64,000 nucleotides of DNA from Bacillota bacterium. GTDB lineage: Bacteria; Bacillota; Clostridia; Oscillospirales; Ruminococcaceae. The translations under genes and the position numbers were made by a program. Below the pieces are notes generated by a model. The model worked only from the letters and a program-made list of their open reading frames with translations. It was not told where the DNA came from and did not search any database. Positions 16,285 through 25,629 of this stretch are shown here, in pieces. The stretch is from NCBI GenBank assembly GCA_023457355.1, contig JAEWLW010000054.1, positions 1-64,000 of the forward strand. The letters are read 5' to 3'. Within the stretch, counting starts at the first letter, position 1; each line of letters begins with the position of its first letter.

Positions 16285-17316
16285 ATGCCTGCTATCTTAA
16301 ATAATAAATCCAGATATGCGCCGTTTACTGATTGCCCTGAACCGTTGCGGGAATTTTTATCCTATATCCTGACAATTCGCGGTTTATCTCCGCGTACAGT
16401 TGACGGTTATTATATTGAGCTGCGCACCTTCTTAAGATTTCTAAAGCTGTATCGTGCCGGCCAGTTTAGTCCCGAGGATTTCGCAACAACGTCTATTGTT
16501 GATGTCGCAACCGAAACGATCTGCGGCATTAAACTTGCGGATATCTATGCGTATCTTAATTTTGCGCATTCGGAGCTTGGCAACGCTGCCAGTGCGCGCG
16601 CCCGTAAAGTTTCGGTGCTAAGTTCCTTTTATAAATTCTTATCAACCAAAACACTATACATAACTGATAATCCGATAAAGAATCTGGATAGGCCGTCAAT
16701 CAAACGTGCCTTGCCAAAATATCTGACGCTGGATGAGAGCAATGACCTGTTAGAAACGGTTGATTTAAGCGATAATACGCGAAATTATTGCATGTTGACG
16801 CTGTTTTTGAATTGCGGCATGCGCCTTTCCGAACTGGTGGCGATCAACAGGTCGGACATCCGTGACGACAAAACGCTAAAGCTGCTCGGCAAAGGCAATA
16901 AGGAGCGCATTGTCTACCTTAACCAAGCCTGTTTGGACGCGGTTCAAGCCTATCTGGAGGATTCTAAAAAGCAAAAACGCCAGGATGATGCGCTTTTTGT
17001 GGGTAAAAACGGCCGCCGCCTTTCTCCGCGCCGGGTTGAGCAAATTATTGGCGAATGCTTGAAAAGCGCCGGATTATCCGGAAAAGGCTACACGCCGCAT
17101 AAGCTGCGGCATACCGCAGCGACGCTGATGTATCAATACGGTAATGTGGATGTGCGTATTCTGAAAGAGATTTTAGGTCACGCAAACCTGAATACAACCG
17201 AACTTTACACCCATATCTCAAACCGGCAACTTGAACAGGCTGCGGACAGCTCGCCCCTCGCGAAAAAAAAACGCGGCAAAAAGGCAAAAAGTGATGACCT
17301 ACCCTTAGAGGAATAA
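16285..17316 (+). CDS. xerD: Tyrosine recombinase, XerC/XerD-like
   Basis: A site-specific recombinase of 343 residues, with a SAM-like N-terminal core-binding domain (about 20-135) and a C-terminal catalytic domain. Catalytic residues are visible: Arg180 in GMRLSELV, Lys in LGKGNKER, His272-x-x-Arg275-His276 in HKLRHTA, His299 in LGHANL and nucleophile Tyr308 in ELYTH. Adjacency to spoIIM matches the spoIIM-ripX(xerD) neighbourhood of Bacillus, so it is probably the chromosomal dimer-resolution enzyme. Its end overlaps spoIIM by 12 bases, convergently. Whether it is XerC or XerD is uncertain. Confidence 0.88.
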   Translation: MPAILNNKSRYAPFTDCPEPLREFLSYILTIRGLSPRTVDGYYIELRTFLRFLKLYRAGQFSPEDFATTSIVDVATETICGIKLADIYAYLNFAHSELGNAASARARKVSVLSSFYKFLSTKTLYITDNPIKNLDRPSIKRALPKYLTLDESNDLLETVDLSDNTRNYCMLTLFLNCGMRLSELVAINRSDIRDDKTLKLLGKGNKERIVYLNQACLDAVQAYLEDSKKQKRQDDALFVGKNGRRLSPRRVEQIIGECLKSAGLSGKGYTPHKLRHTAATLMYQYGNVDVRILKEILGHANLNTTELYTHISNRQLEQAADSSPLAKKKRGKKAKSDDLPLEE

Positions 17317-17928
17317 CGCATAACTGTAGGCCTCCAGTGCGGCGCCGGCAATGAGAAAAATGCCGTACAGCACCATCTTGCCGCAAAAAAGCCCCGGCGA
17401 CGCGGTGGCACTTCCCCGCTGCTGCGCGACGATGGACTGCCAGAAATGTTGGCTGAGCTGCATGGCGTCGCAGCAGCAGAACATAATCGTTACGGTGGAA
17501 ATCATCAGGTTCGGCAACAGAAAAACAAATATATAGCGCATCGCTGAATCGGGATAACATGCCAGCAGGCCACTGGCCAAAACCCCGTAGCCCATCCCCT
17601 TCACACAGGGCGTCAGCGCGATAATCGGTGCTGAAACCGCACAAAAGCCGCTGATCAGCAGGATAAACCATGCCGCTGCATTGGGCGTGAGCGCGCTGAA
17701 AAAAGTCTCCATCATCGACTGGCTTTCCCGGCTGAGGATAAACTGCCTTAAAATTTCGGTTACGCCTTCCATTTTGCCGATACCAAGCCATACCGATACC
17801 GCAGTACCGATTAAGACGCCGATTAAAAACATCACACCGAAGAACATCATGCCCCAGTGCATGCGAATCCACAGCACCAGACTCTTTTTTCTGGCGGCAT
17901 AGCTGCTTGTACGACCTGCTCTTTCCAT
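17305..17928 (-). CDS. spoIIM: Stage II sporulation protein M
   Basis: A multi-pass membrane protein of 207 residues and a component of the SpoIID-SpoIIM-SpoIIP machine that drives forespore engulfment. There are about five hydrophobic segments and the family-typical cytoplasmic start with an RKK cluster. The Shine-Dalgarno GGGGGTG lies 7 bases before ATG and is buried in a strong hairpin (17937-17975). The neighbouring Xer gene supports the call. Confidence 0.82.
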   Translation of the reverse strand: MERAGRTSSYAARKKSLVLWIRMHWGMMFFGVMFLIGVLIGTAVSVWLGIGKMEGVTEILRQFILSRESQSMMETFFSALTPNAAAWFILLISGFCAVSAPIIALTPCVKGMGYGVLASGLLACYPDSAMRYIFVFLLPNLMISTVTIMFCCCDAMQLSQHFWQSIVAQQRGSATASPGLFCGKMVLYGIFLIAGAALEAYSYALFL

Positions 17929-17936
17929 ACAATAAC

Positions 17937-17975
17937 ACCCCCGGCATTTCCTTTATAAAAGGATATGCCGGGGGT
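17937..17975 (-). promoter_or_regulatory. Hairpin sequestering the spoIIM ribosome binding site
   Basis: ACCCCCGGCAT (17937-17947) pairs with ATGCCGGGGGT (17965-17975), and an inner TCCTTT/AAAGGA stem closes on a three-base loop. The minus-strand Shine-Dalgarno of spoIIM (complement of 17936-17942) lies in the stem. Transcripts entering from upstream would hide it. The hairpin may also act as a weak terminator for the gene at 18038. Confidence 0.55.
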
Positions 17976-18037
17976 TGTCCTTATTATGATAAGGCTGAGA
18001 GGTATAATTTACCCTTTCCGAGCTGCGGCCAGATGTT

Positions 18038-18481
18038 TTATGGAATATCGGATGGCGCGGACATATCCCAAATTGCCCATTCAGACATTTTATCCGCTCT
18101 GATCAGGTAAAAGTACTGTTCAAGCCGGCCCTCGTTATAGGGAACTTTGGTGTTATCATAGTCCACTGTGTACTTTACATATATGGCTATCATATTTTCA
18201 GCTAAATACGCATCTGTCCAGCCGTTTTTTTCTGCCAACTCGCTTCCGGCGTACATTTTTGTGATTCTTGCCGTCTCTTCGTCGGATATAGCTGTTTGTT
18301 CAACCACAAGGCTGACAACATAATCCTTTGTTTTTAGAGACTCAAAATAGGTTTGAACCATACGTTTAGGTAAATGGTTCTCTTCGGTCGCCGTACATGC
18401 GGTTCCTAAGGTTGAAAAAAGTGCGGCAAGCAAGAAGCAAACGACAGACCGACACTTCCAAATTTTTAAACGAATGTTCAC
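18038..18481 (-). CDS. Putative exported lipoprotein, unknown function
   Basis: Predicted 147 residues. GTG 18481 is preceded by GGGGGAGG, whereas the longer frame would overlap proC. An N-terminal hydrophobic segment (about 11-24) ends in GTAC, a poor lipobox. The rest is soluble: KRMVQTYFESLKTKDYV followed by a strand-rich half with conserved-looking aromatic residues. It resembles the NTF2-like/DUF4829 type of clostridial exported domain, but I cannot confirm that family. The function is unknown. Confidence 0.6.
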   Translation of the reverse strand: MNIRLKIWKCRSVVCFLLAALFSTLGTACTATEENHLPKRMVQTYFESLKTKDYVVSLVVEQTAISDEETARITKMYAGSELAEKNGWTDAYLAENMIAIYVKYTVDYDNTKVPYNEGRLEQYFYLIRADKMSEWAIWDMSAPSDIP

Positions 18482-18530
18482 CGCTTGTTGTCCTCCCCCG
18501 AAACAGATAGAGAGAAAGGTAAAAACCGCG

Positions 18531-19331
18531 TTATCTCCCCAGTTCGTAGGCGCGCTTAACACAGTTATCGATGCCTGCCACAACGGTTTCCTCCAAGTTG
18601 TGCCGCTCCATGGCATCGAGACCGGCAAGCGTCGTTCCCCCCTTGGAGCATACCATTTTGATAAGTTGATCCAGATCAATGCCGCTGTCGGTCATCATGT
18701 GCGCAGAGCCTATCAGTGTGCTGCAAAACAGCTTAAGTGCGGTTTCACGATCAAAACCCAAAGCGACGGCACGATTGACGAAAATCTGCGTAAAACGATA
18801 GATGAAGGCAGGGCCGCTGCCATTGAACGGGATAACCTCGTTCATCAGGTTGGCAGGTATTTGTACAGCATCGCCACAGGCGGCGAAAAAGCCGAGCGCC
18901 GTATTAAACTCCTCCTGGGTCGTCGGGCTGACCGACGACAACGCCGAGGTGCCATATCCCAGAGAAACAGGCGTATTGGGCATTGCTAAAACGACCTTGG
19001 CATCATAACCGAGCGCTTTCTTAATGAAATTACCTGAAATGCCTGCCGCAATAGAGATAAATACATTCTGGCCCTTGCAAGCAGGTTTTATTTCCTCCAG
19101 CAACGCTGTAAAGCCTTGAGGCTTGACGGAAAGCAAAACGTATTCGCAGCATTCCACCACCTCACGCGGGTCCTTCGCCTGACGAACACCCAGATTATAC
19201 AGTGTCTCGTGGCGGTCGGGATGCCTGTCACAAAGCAGAATCTGCTCTGCCGACACAACGCCGTTATTCAGGATTCCCCCCAATAAGGCCGTTGCCATAT
19301 TCCCCACGCCTATCACGCCCAGTTTTAGCAT
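18531..19331 (-). CDS. proC: Pyrroline-5-carboxylate reductase
   Basis: Catalyses the last step of proline synthesis, reducing 1-pyrroline-5-carboxylate with NAD(P)H. The Rossmann start LGVIGVGNMATALLGG, VLLSVKPQ and the C-terminal signature region ALKLFCSTLIGSAHMM...VCSKGGTTLAGLDAME are clear. At 266 residues it has normal length. No proA or proB is nearby. Confidence 0.93.
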   Translation of the reverse strand: MLKLGVIGVGNMATALLGGILNNGVVSAEQILLCDRHPDRHETLYNLGVRQAKDPREVVECCEYVLLSVKPQGFTALLEEIKPACKGQNVFISIAAGISGNFIKKALGYDAKVVLAMPNTPVSLGYGTSALSSVSPTTQEEFNTALGFFAACGDAVQIPANLMNEVIPFNGSGPAFIYRFTQIFVNRAVALGFDRETALKLFCSTLIGSAHMMTDSGIDLDQLIKMVCSKGGTTLAGLDAMERHNLEETVVAGIDNCVKRAYELGR

Positions 19332-19354
19332 AACGCTTTCCCCTGCCTTTCTGT

Positions 19355-20725
19355 TTAAAGTGTCGCAGCTTTAATATAAAGCGCACATTCAATGCGCTTT
19401 TTTTCAGTTTCACAAGAAATTTTGTGCGGTTTGAGAATATCGCCGTTGTAAATCATGCCGTTGGCATTGCAGCCACCGCTGCAATAGAATTTAGCCCAGC
19501 AGTTGCGGCAGTTATCTTTTCCATAGACGGTGGATTTCGCGAACCGTTCCTTCATAGCGGTGTCGATTGAAAGGTCAAACACGCTGCCCATCTTCCATTC
19601 CTCATGCCCGACAAACTGGTGGCAGGGATAAACGTCGCCGTCCGGCGTCACAGCCACATATTCGTTGCCACAGCCGCAGCCGCGCAACCGCTTGATGGCA
19701 CAGGGGCCCTGGTCAAGATCAATCATAAAATGGAAAAAGTTAAACCAGTTCTTTTCGCCCTTTTCCCGCCTGATCATCTCTTCGGCGAGTTTGTCATATT
19801 CCGCATAGATGGCCGGCAGATCTTTTTCGGTGATGGCATAGGGCATGTTATCTTCGGCAACGACCGGTTCAACCGAAATCTGGTCAAACCCCAGTTCGCT
19901 TAAGTACAGAACATCCGCCACAAAATCGAGGTTATATTTGGTAAAGGTGCCGCGCACATAATAAGGCTTCTCCCCTCTTGCAGACACCATTTTCTGAAAC
20001 TTGGGCACGATGGCGTCGTAACAGCTGGAACCGTCCACACGCTTGCGCACACGGTCATTGACAGCGGGGCGGCCATCCAGGGACAGCACGACATTCGACA
20101 TCTCGCGGTTAATGAAATCAATTTTATCATCGGTTAAAAGGATGCCGTTCGTTGTAATGGTAAAACGGAATACCTTATTAAATTCCTGTTCCTTCGACCG
20201 GGCATATTGGACAATTTCCCTGACAACCTCAAAATTCATCAGCGGTTCCCCGCCAAAGAAATCAAGCTCGAGATTGCGCCGCCCCTGCGAATGATGCAGC
20301 AGGTAATCAATGGCCTTTTTACCCACTTCGGCGCCCATCAGCTTTCTGCCGCCCTGATAATCGCCGGTGGAAGCAAAACAGTATTCGCAGCGCATGTTGC
20401 AGTCGTGCGCAATATGCAAGCACATGGCCTTTACAGGCGAAAGCGCCGTCAGGCTCTGGTATTTTTCATAGTCGTCCGTGCTGAACAGTTCACCGGCTTG
20501 ATAAAGCGCGTAAAGTTCGGCGTAGGTTTCGGTTATTTCCTGCTCGGAAAATTCTTCGGCGCAACTGGCCAGTAACGCTGGCGGACACTTCTCCGGCATG
20601 GGGGCCGACAGCATGCCTGCCATGTCGTAACCCAGCTTGTCCATCAGATGGATGGCGCCGCTGTTAACGTCCATGACAATATAGTAGCCGCCCTGAATAT
20701 AGCGATGGAGCATTCGTGTATTCAT
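19355..20725 (-). CDS. scfB: SCIFF peptide radical SAM maturase
   Basis: A radical SAM enzyme with a SPASM/twitch C-terminus that forms Cys-to-alpha-carbon thioether links in the SCIFF peptide. The CX3CX2C cluster is Cys109, Cys113 and Cys116 in HDCNMRCEYCF. The N-terminal ~90 residues form the RiPP-recognition-like domain that binds the precursor leader. The C-terminal half has the Cys-rich auxiliary-cluster region, including CAIKRLRGCGCGNEY, YPCHQF, NCRNCWAKFYCSGGC. The 456 residues match the family. Its substrate gene lies 77 bases upstream on the same strand. Confidence 0.93.
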   Translation of the reverse strand: MNTRMLHRYIQGGYYIVMDVNSGAIHLMDKLGYDMAGMLSAPMPEKCPPALLASCAEEFSEQEITETYAELYALYQAGELFSTDDYEKYQSLTALSPVKAMCLHIAHDCNMRCEYCFASTGDYQGGRKLMGAEVGKKAIDYLLHHSQGRRNLELDFFGGEPLMNFEVVREIVQYARSKEQEFNKVFRFTITTNGILLTDDKIDFINREMSNVVLSLDGRPAVNDRVRKRVDGSSCYDAIVPKFQKMVSARGEKPYYVRGTFTKYNLDFVADVLYLSELGFDQISVEPVVAEDNMPYAITEKDLPAIYAEYDKLAEEMIRREKGEKNWFNFFHFMIDLDQGPCAIKRLRGCGCGNEYVAVTPDGDVYPCHQFVGHEEWKMGSVFDLSIDTAMKERFAKSTVYGKDNCRNCWAKFYCSGGCNANGMIYNGDILKPHKISCETEKKRIECALYIKAATL

Positions 20726-20750
20726 CCTAACTCATAAATTCATTCAAATT

Positions 20751-20780
20751 AAAAAAGTAAGGGACAGGTAAACTGCCCCT
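20751..20780 (-). terminator. Attenuator between scfA and scfB
   Basis: On the minus strand AGGGGCAG (20780-20773) pairs with CTGTCCCT (20767-20760), one G-U pair included, around a five-base loop. TACTTTTTT follows. Partial termination here would give more precursor peptide than maturase mRNA. Confidence 0.6.
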
Positions 20781-20802
20781 TTTCGATGCGTTAATCAGAG
20801 CC

Positions 20803-20943
20803 TTACTTTCTCTCGCACTTCTGGTTGGCAACAGTGCAGGAAGTTTTGCAGGCAGACTGGCAGGAGGCCTGGCATTCGCCGCAGCCGCCCTTGGCAGCCG
20901 ATTCCTTGAGATTGGCCTTATTTATCGTTTTAATATGCTTCAT
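20803..20943 (-). CDS. scfA: SCIFF (six-cysteines-in-forty-five) RiPP precursor
   Basis: A 46-residue ribosomal peptide with a charged leader (MKHIKTINKANLKE) and six cysteines at 21, 24, 28, 32, 36 and 43, the defining SCIFF pattern. The start is the ATG at 20943, with GGAGG 9 bases upstream; an in-frame ATG nearer the Shine-Dalgarno is too close to use. SCIFF is found in nearly all clostridia. Its biological role is not established. It is followed by an attenuator and the maturase gene and preceded by a strong promoter. Confidence 0.95.
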   Translation of the reverse strand: MKHIKTINKANLKESAAKGGCGECQASCQSACKTSCTVANQKCERK

Positions 20944-20975
20944 TTGAATCATCCTCCGAATATTTTATCGAAAAT

Positions 20976-21004
20976 ATTATAGCACACCTACAGGCATCTT
21001 TCAA
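20976..21004 (-). promoter_or_regulatory. Promoter of scfA
   Basis: On the minus strand TTGAAA (21004-20999) and TATAAT (20981-20976) are separated by 17 bases, near the vegetative consensus. The predicted start lies about 25 bases before the scfA start codon. Confidence 0.75.
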
Positions 21005-21007
21005 ATA

Positions 21008-21424
21008 CTATTTTCTCTTGAATTTGGCATTAACGCCAATAATTCCGCCAATTGCGCCGCTGACCACCGAAATGACCAGCTTGATTACAGCGGCCAGCCC
21101 CACATCAAAGCGGCTCATGAACGACGCCATCAACAGCAGCAGAAAAATAATCAGGCCGCAAAGCGCGCCAACCATCATGCCGCGTTCCCGAATGCGGCGG
21201 GCCGCGAGGTATCCGGAGACAAACGACCCCAACATCAAAAGCCCCGCCGAAAAGGGATTAAGCAGCACAAACGGAACATCTTTTTTGCACATTATAAATG
21301 AGAAAAGCAGCAACATGACCGTTGTCGCCAACAGCCCCAATGTCACTGCTTTAAGCATCGTAATCATATTTGTGGTTGCATTGTTGCTTTTGCCAACCGA
21401 ACGCTGTTTTGCCTTGCCTTTCAT
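21008..21424 (-). CDS. TIGR04086-type membrane protein
   Basis: A 138-residue protein with four hydrophobic segments and a basic N-terminal tail. ATG 21424 follows AGGAGGGG; the longer frame has no such signal. Its order and place next to yajC and the SCIFF genes match the TIGR04086 family of clostridial membrane proteins, for which no function is known. The family name is from recall and context. Confidence 0.7.
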   Translation of the reverse strand: MKGKAKQRSVGKSNNATTNMITMLKAVTLGLLATTVMLLLFSFIMCKKDVPFVLLNPFSAGLLMLGSFVSGYLAARRIRERGMMVGALCGLIIFLLLLMASFMSRFDVGLAAVIKLVISVVSGAIGGIIGVNAKFKRK

Positions 21425-21534
21425 TGCGCTTCCCCTCCTAAGCTCTTTACAAAAGCTTATTCGGGGCATCGGACAAATATGCTTTATACATAAGGCAGAA
21501 CAACAAAACTGATCGCCCAAAAGCGGTTTAACGA

Positions 21535-21828
21535 TTATTCCTTGGGGGTGGTGTTCGCCACAATGGCGCTGCGCAGAAGCCGGATCTTCACGCGGTCCGA
21601 GCCGGTCTCGATGACAAGCGTGTCATCCTTCAGGCTGACCACACGGCCGATAATGCCGCCCTGAGTCAGCACTTCGTTGCCCACATCGAGCGAAGCGCGC
21701 ATCTGCGCATCTTTTTTCTGCTGTTTTCTCTGGGGCAGGAACATGACCAGATAAACGACAACGAGCATTGCGCCCATCATCACGTAAGAACCAACCTGAC
21801 TCGTCGCCTGTAACATAAAATTGCCCAT
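21535..21828 (-). CDS. yajC: Preprotein translocase subunit YajC
   Basis: A small accessory subunit of the SecDF-YajC complex. One N-terminal membrane helix (about 12-30) is followed by LPQRKQQKKDAQMRASL and the GNEVLTQGGIIGRVVSLKDD core. It has 97 residues. ATG 21828 is chosen because AAGGGAAG precedes it; the frame runs back to a TTG at 21846. It lies downstream of tgt, the common bacterial queA-tgt-yajC order. Confidence 0.9.
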   Translation of the reverse strand: MGNFMLQATSQVGSYVMMGAMLVVVYLVMFLPQRKQQKKDAQMRASLDVGNEVLTQGGIIGRVVSLKDDTLVIETGSDRVKIRLLRSAIVANTTPKE

Positions 21829-21932
21829 TTTGTTCTTCCCTTTCAATTGAATATAACATTGTCATTATACATAAAAAAATACCAATAATCAAGAGAAAAT
21901 CCGCCAGTAAAAAGTCTTTCTTTTTATCGGCC

Positions 21933-23072
<1,140 letters not shown>

Positions 23073-24113
23073 CTATTGATTGATATCCGCGATAAAACAA
23101 GCGTCGCCAAAGGAAAAGAAACGGTATTTCTGTTCGACGGCCTCTTTGTAGGCAGCCAGAACATGCTCGCGCCCCGCAAAGGCCGAGACCAGCATAATCA
23201 ACGTACTTTCCGGCAGATGGAAGTTGGTGATCAACCCGTCGATAACGGTGAATTCCTTACCGGGGTAAAGGAATATTTCGGTATACCCCTCATAAGCTGT
23301 TAACGGCAACCCCATCTGGCCGACCGCCTCCAGCGTCCGGCAGCTTGTGGTGCCGACGGCGATGACCCGTCCACCATTTTGCTTCGTTTCGTTGATGATA
23401 TCCGCCGTTTGCTGCGGCAGGAAAATATGTTCCGAGTGCATCTTATGGTCGCCGATATCGTTCTCCTTCACAGGGCGGAAGGTGCCCAGGCCAACGTGCA
23501 GCGTGACAAAGGCGGTTTTTATCCCCATGGCGCGCAGCTCGTCCAGCATCTGCTCCGTAAAATGCAGCCCGGCGGTGGGGGCTGCGGCGGAACCCAACTC
23601 TTTTGAATAGACGGTCTGGTAGCGCTCGGGGTCGTCGAGTTTTTCGGTGATATAGGGCGGCAGCGGCATCTGCCCAATCTGCTCCAGGTTGGCGTAAAAG
23701 CTGCCGGTATCATAGCCAAAGTGCACCAGCCGGTTGCCGCCGTCTAAAATTTCCAGTATCTCGGCATGCAGCAGGCCATTGCCAAAACTGAACTTTGCAC
23801 CCGGCTTGGCGCGTTTTCCCGGGCGCACAAGTACCTCCCATTCGTCCTGCCGCTTTTGCTCAAGCAGTAAAAATTCCATCGGGCTGCCGGTCTTTTCAGA
23901 AATGCCGAGAATCCGCGCGGGAAGAACCCTTGAATCGTTTAACACCAGCAGGTCGCCGGGCTGAAGAAGCGTGTAAAGATCGGTGAACATCCGGTGCGTC
24001 ACTTTTCCGCTTTTGCGGTCGAGTGTCAGCAGCCGGGAGGCATTGCGCGGTTCAATCGGCGTTTGGGCGATCAGCTCCTTTGGCAGATCATAGTAGAAAT
24101 CGGATTTAAGCAT
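23073..24113 (-). CDS. queA: S-adenosylmethionine:tRNA ribosyltransferase-isomerase
   Basis: Transfers the ribosyl group of S-adenosylmethionine to preQ1-tRNA to give epoxyqueuosine. Blocks include [41 protein letters not shown] and [12 protein letters not shown] 24113 follows AGGAGA; the ORF extends 13 codons upstream without a signal. It has 346 residues. It is divergent from the lysine-riboswitch promoter, which lies within about 60 bases. Confidence 0.96.
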   Translation of the reverse strand: MLKSDFYYDLPKELIAQTPIEPRNASRLLTLDRKSGKVTHRMFTDLYTLLQPGDLLVLNDSRVLPARILGISEKTGSPMEFLLLEQKRQDEWEVLVRPGKRAKPGAKFSFGNGLLHAEILEILDGGNRLVHFGYDTGSFYANLEQIGQMPLPPYITEKLDDPERYQTVYSKELGSAAAPTAGLHFTEQMLDELRAMGIKTAFVTLHVGLGTFRPVKENDIGDHKMHSEHIFLPQQTADIINETKQNGGRVIAVGTTSCRTLEAVGQMGLPLTAYEGYTEIFLYPGKEFTVIDGLITNFHLPESTLIMLVSAFAGREHVLAAYKEAVEQKYRFFSFGDACFIADINQ

Positions 24114-24145
24114 AGATTCTCCTAACAAAAAAATTAAAAAAATAT

Positions 24146-24174
24146 TTGACATTTTGAATAATGAATGCTAGTAT
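24146..24174 (+). promoter_or_regulatory. Promoter of the lysine-riboswitch transcript
   Basis: TTGACA (24146-24151) and TAGTAT (24169-24174) are 17 bases apart. Transcription would start near 24181, just before the riboswitch. Confidence 0.8.
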
Positions 24175-24189
24175 AACGGTTAATAAAGA

Positions 24190-24356
24190 TAGAGGCGCGT
24201 TTTTCATAAGTAATACCGTGGCTAGATCGCCAGATCGTTGGAGCCACTATGAAAGGGAACAACGCCGAAGGAGACGGTACGGCAGCCGTTGATCCTGGGG
24301 GTGCGCTGAACAAGCGTACAACTGTCACCACTGCATCAATGGTGAAGGGCTATCGA
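24190..24356 (+). ncRNA. Lysine riboswitch (L box)
   Basis: Conserved aptamer elements appear in order: AGAGGCGCG, AGTA, GAAAGGG, CGCCGAAGGAG, CTGGGGG, TGTCACC and closing GGGCTATC. It is followed by a terminator (24425-24453) and by asd-dapA-dapB, so lysine should switch off this diaminopimelate/lysine operon by premature termination. The second asd/dapA set in the window has no such element. Confidence 0.92.
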
Positions 24357-24424
24357 CTATTTGGGCATGCATTGCGGCGCAGTGTGTGCTTTGAGCGTCA
24401 ATACCCCTATTATATTGCAGTGGA

Positions 24425-24453
24425 TGCCGGTTTTCAACCGGTATTTTTATTTT
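24425..24453 (+). terminator. Riboswitch-controlled terminator
   Basis: CCGGTT (24427-24432) pairs with AACCGG (24436-24441), extended by two pairs (one G-T), and TTTTTATTTT follows. It lies between the lysine aptamer and asd. Confidence 0.8.
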
Positions 24454-24510
24454 ACCCAAAACAGAGACCCAAAGGAATTGTAAAGGAACATTAATGGAGG
24501 TGCTTTTATC

Positions 24511-25590
24511 ATGAAGCAGTACAATGTAGGCGTAATCGGTGCAACCGGCATGGTTGGTCAGCGTTTTTTGACGCTTTTGGATAATCATCCGTGGTTCAAA
24601 GTGACGGCGGTCGCCGCTTCCGCACGTTCTGCGGGTAAAAAATATACCGATGCTTTAAATGGCCGCTGGGCGCTCGACAGCCCGATGCCGGAATACTGCA
24701 AAGACATGGTCGTCATGGATGCCGAGGCGGACGTCGATGAGATCGTTTCACGCGTCGATTTTGTGTTCTGTGCTGTCGACATGAAAAAGGAAGAAATCCG
24801 CGCGCTTGAAGAACGCTATGCAAAGGCGGAATGCCCTGTGATGTCCAACAATTCCGCGCACCGCTGGACGCCCGATGTTCCGATGATCGTCCCGGAGATC
24901 AACCCCGAGCATGTGGCCGTTGTCGAGGCGCAGCGAAAGCGCCTGGGCACCAGGCGTGGATTTATCTCGGTTAAATCCAACTGTTCGTTGCAGTCCTATG
25001 TGCCCGCGCTTTTCCCCCTGCGCGGCTTCGGTCTTGAAAGCGTGCTGGTGTGCACCTATCAGGCCATCTCCGGCGCAGGAAAAACCTTTGAGCGCTGGCC
25101 CGAGATGATGGATAATATCACCCCCTATATCGGTGGTGAGGAAGAAAAGAGCGAACAGGAGCCCTTGAAGCTTTTTGGCAAGGTGGAGAACGGCCAAATT
25201 GTGAACGCCGAGGGACCCGCTATCACGGCGCAGTGCCTGCGTGTAGCCGTCAGCGACGGCCACATGGCCGCGGTTTTCGTCAAATTTAAGAACAAACCCA
25301 CCATCGAGCAGATTAAGGAACACTGGGCCTCTTTCAAAGGCGAACCGCAGGCGCTCGAGCTTCCCCTCGCACCCAGGCAGTTCCTGCACTATTTTGAGGA
25401 GAACGACCGCCCCCAGACCCGCCTTGACCGCAATATCGAGAAAGGCATGGCGGTTTCAATCGGCCGCCTGCGCCCGGATACCCAGTATGATTATAAGTTT
25501 GTCTGTCTCTCGCACAACACATTGCGCGGCGCTGCCGGCGGCGCGGTTCTGATGGCTGAATTATATGCAGCGAAAGGCTTTTTTGACTGA
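24511..25590 (+). CDS. asd: Aspartate-semialdehyde dehydrogenase, archaeal/fungal type
   Basis: Reduces aspartyl phosphate to aspartate semialdehyde with NADPH. GATGMVGQRFLTLL is the nucleotide-binding start, Cys158 in KSNCSLQ is the nucleophile, and CTYQAISGAGK follows. The 359-residue length and sequence type are those of the archaeal/fungal Asd subgroup, unlike the bacterial-type Asd at 37977. It is first in the riboswitch-controlled operon. Confidence 0.93.
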   Translation: MKQYNVGVIGATGMVGQRFLTLLDNHPWFKVTAVAASARSAGKKYTDALNGRWALDSPMPEYCKDMVVMDAEADVDEIVSRVDFVFCAVDMKKEEIRALEERYAKAECPVMSNNSAHRWTPDVPMIVPEINPEHVAVVEAQRKRLGTRRGFISVKSNCSLQSYVPALFPLRGFGLESVLVCTYQAISGAGKTFERWPEMMDNITPYIGGEEEKSEQEPLKLFGKVENGQIVNAEGPAITAQCLRVAVSDGHMAAVFVKFKNKPTIEQIKEHWASFKGEPQALELPLAPRQFLHYFEENDRPQTRLDRNIEKGMAVSIGRLRPDTQYDYKFVCLSHNTLRGAAGGAVLMAELYAAKGFFD

Positions 25591-25629
25591 TGACCGACAA
25601 TATATTGATGCAGTAAGGAGCAAACAGCT

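Noticed and set aside
16285..17316. Tyrosine recombinase as evidence for an integrated mobile element
   Set aside because: The spoIIM neighbourhood matches the conserved chromosomal xerD locus, and no phage or conjugation genes are nearby.
17045..17947. 300-residue minus-strand frame across xerD and spoIIM
   Set aside because: Overlaps two supported genes. The translated sequence is low-complexity and Arg-rich, unlike a real protein.
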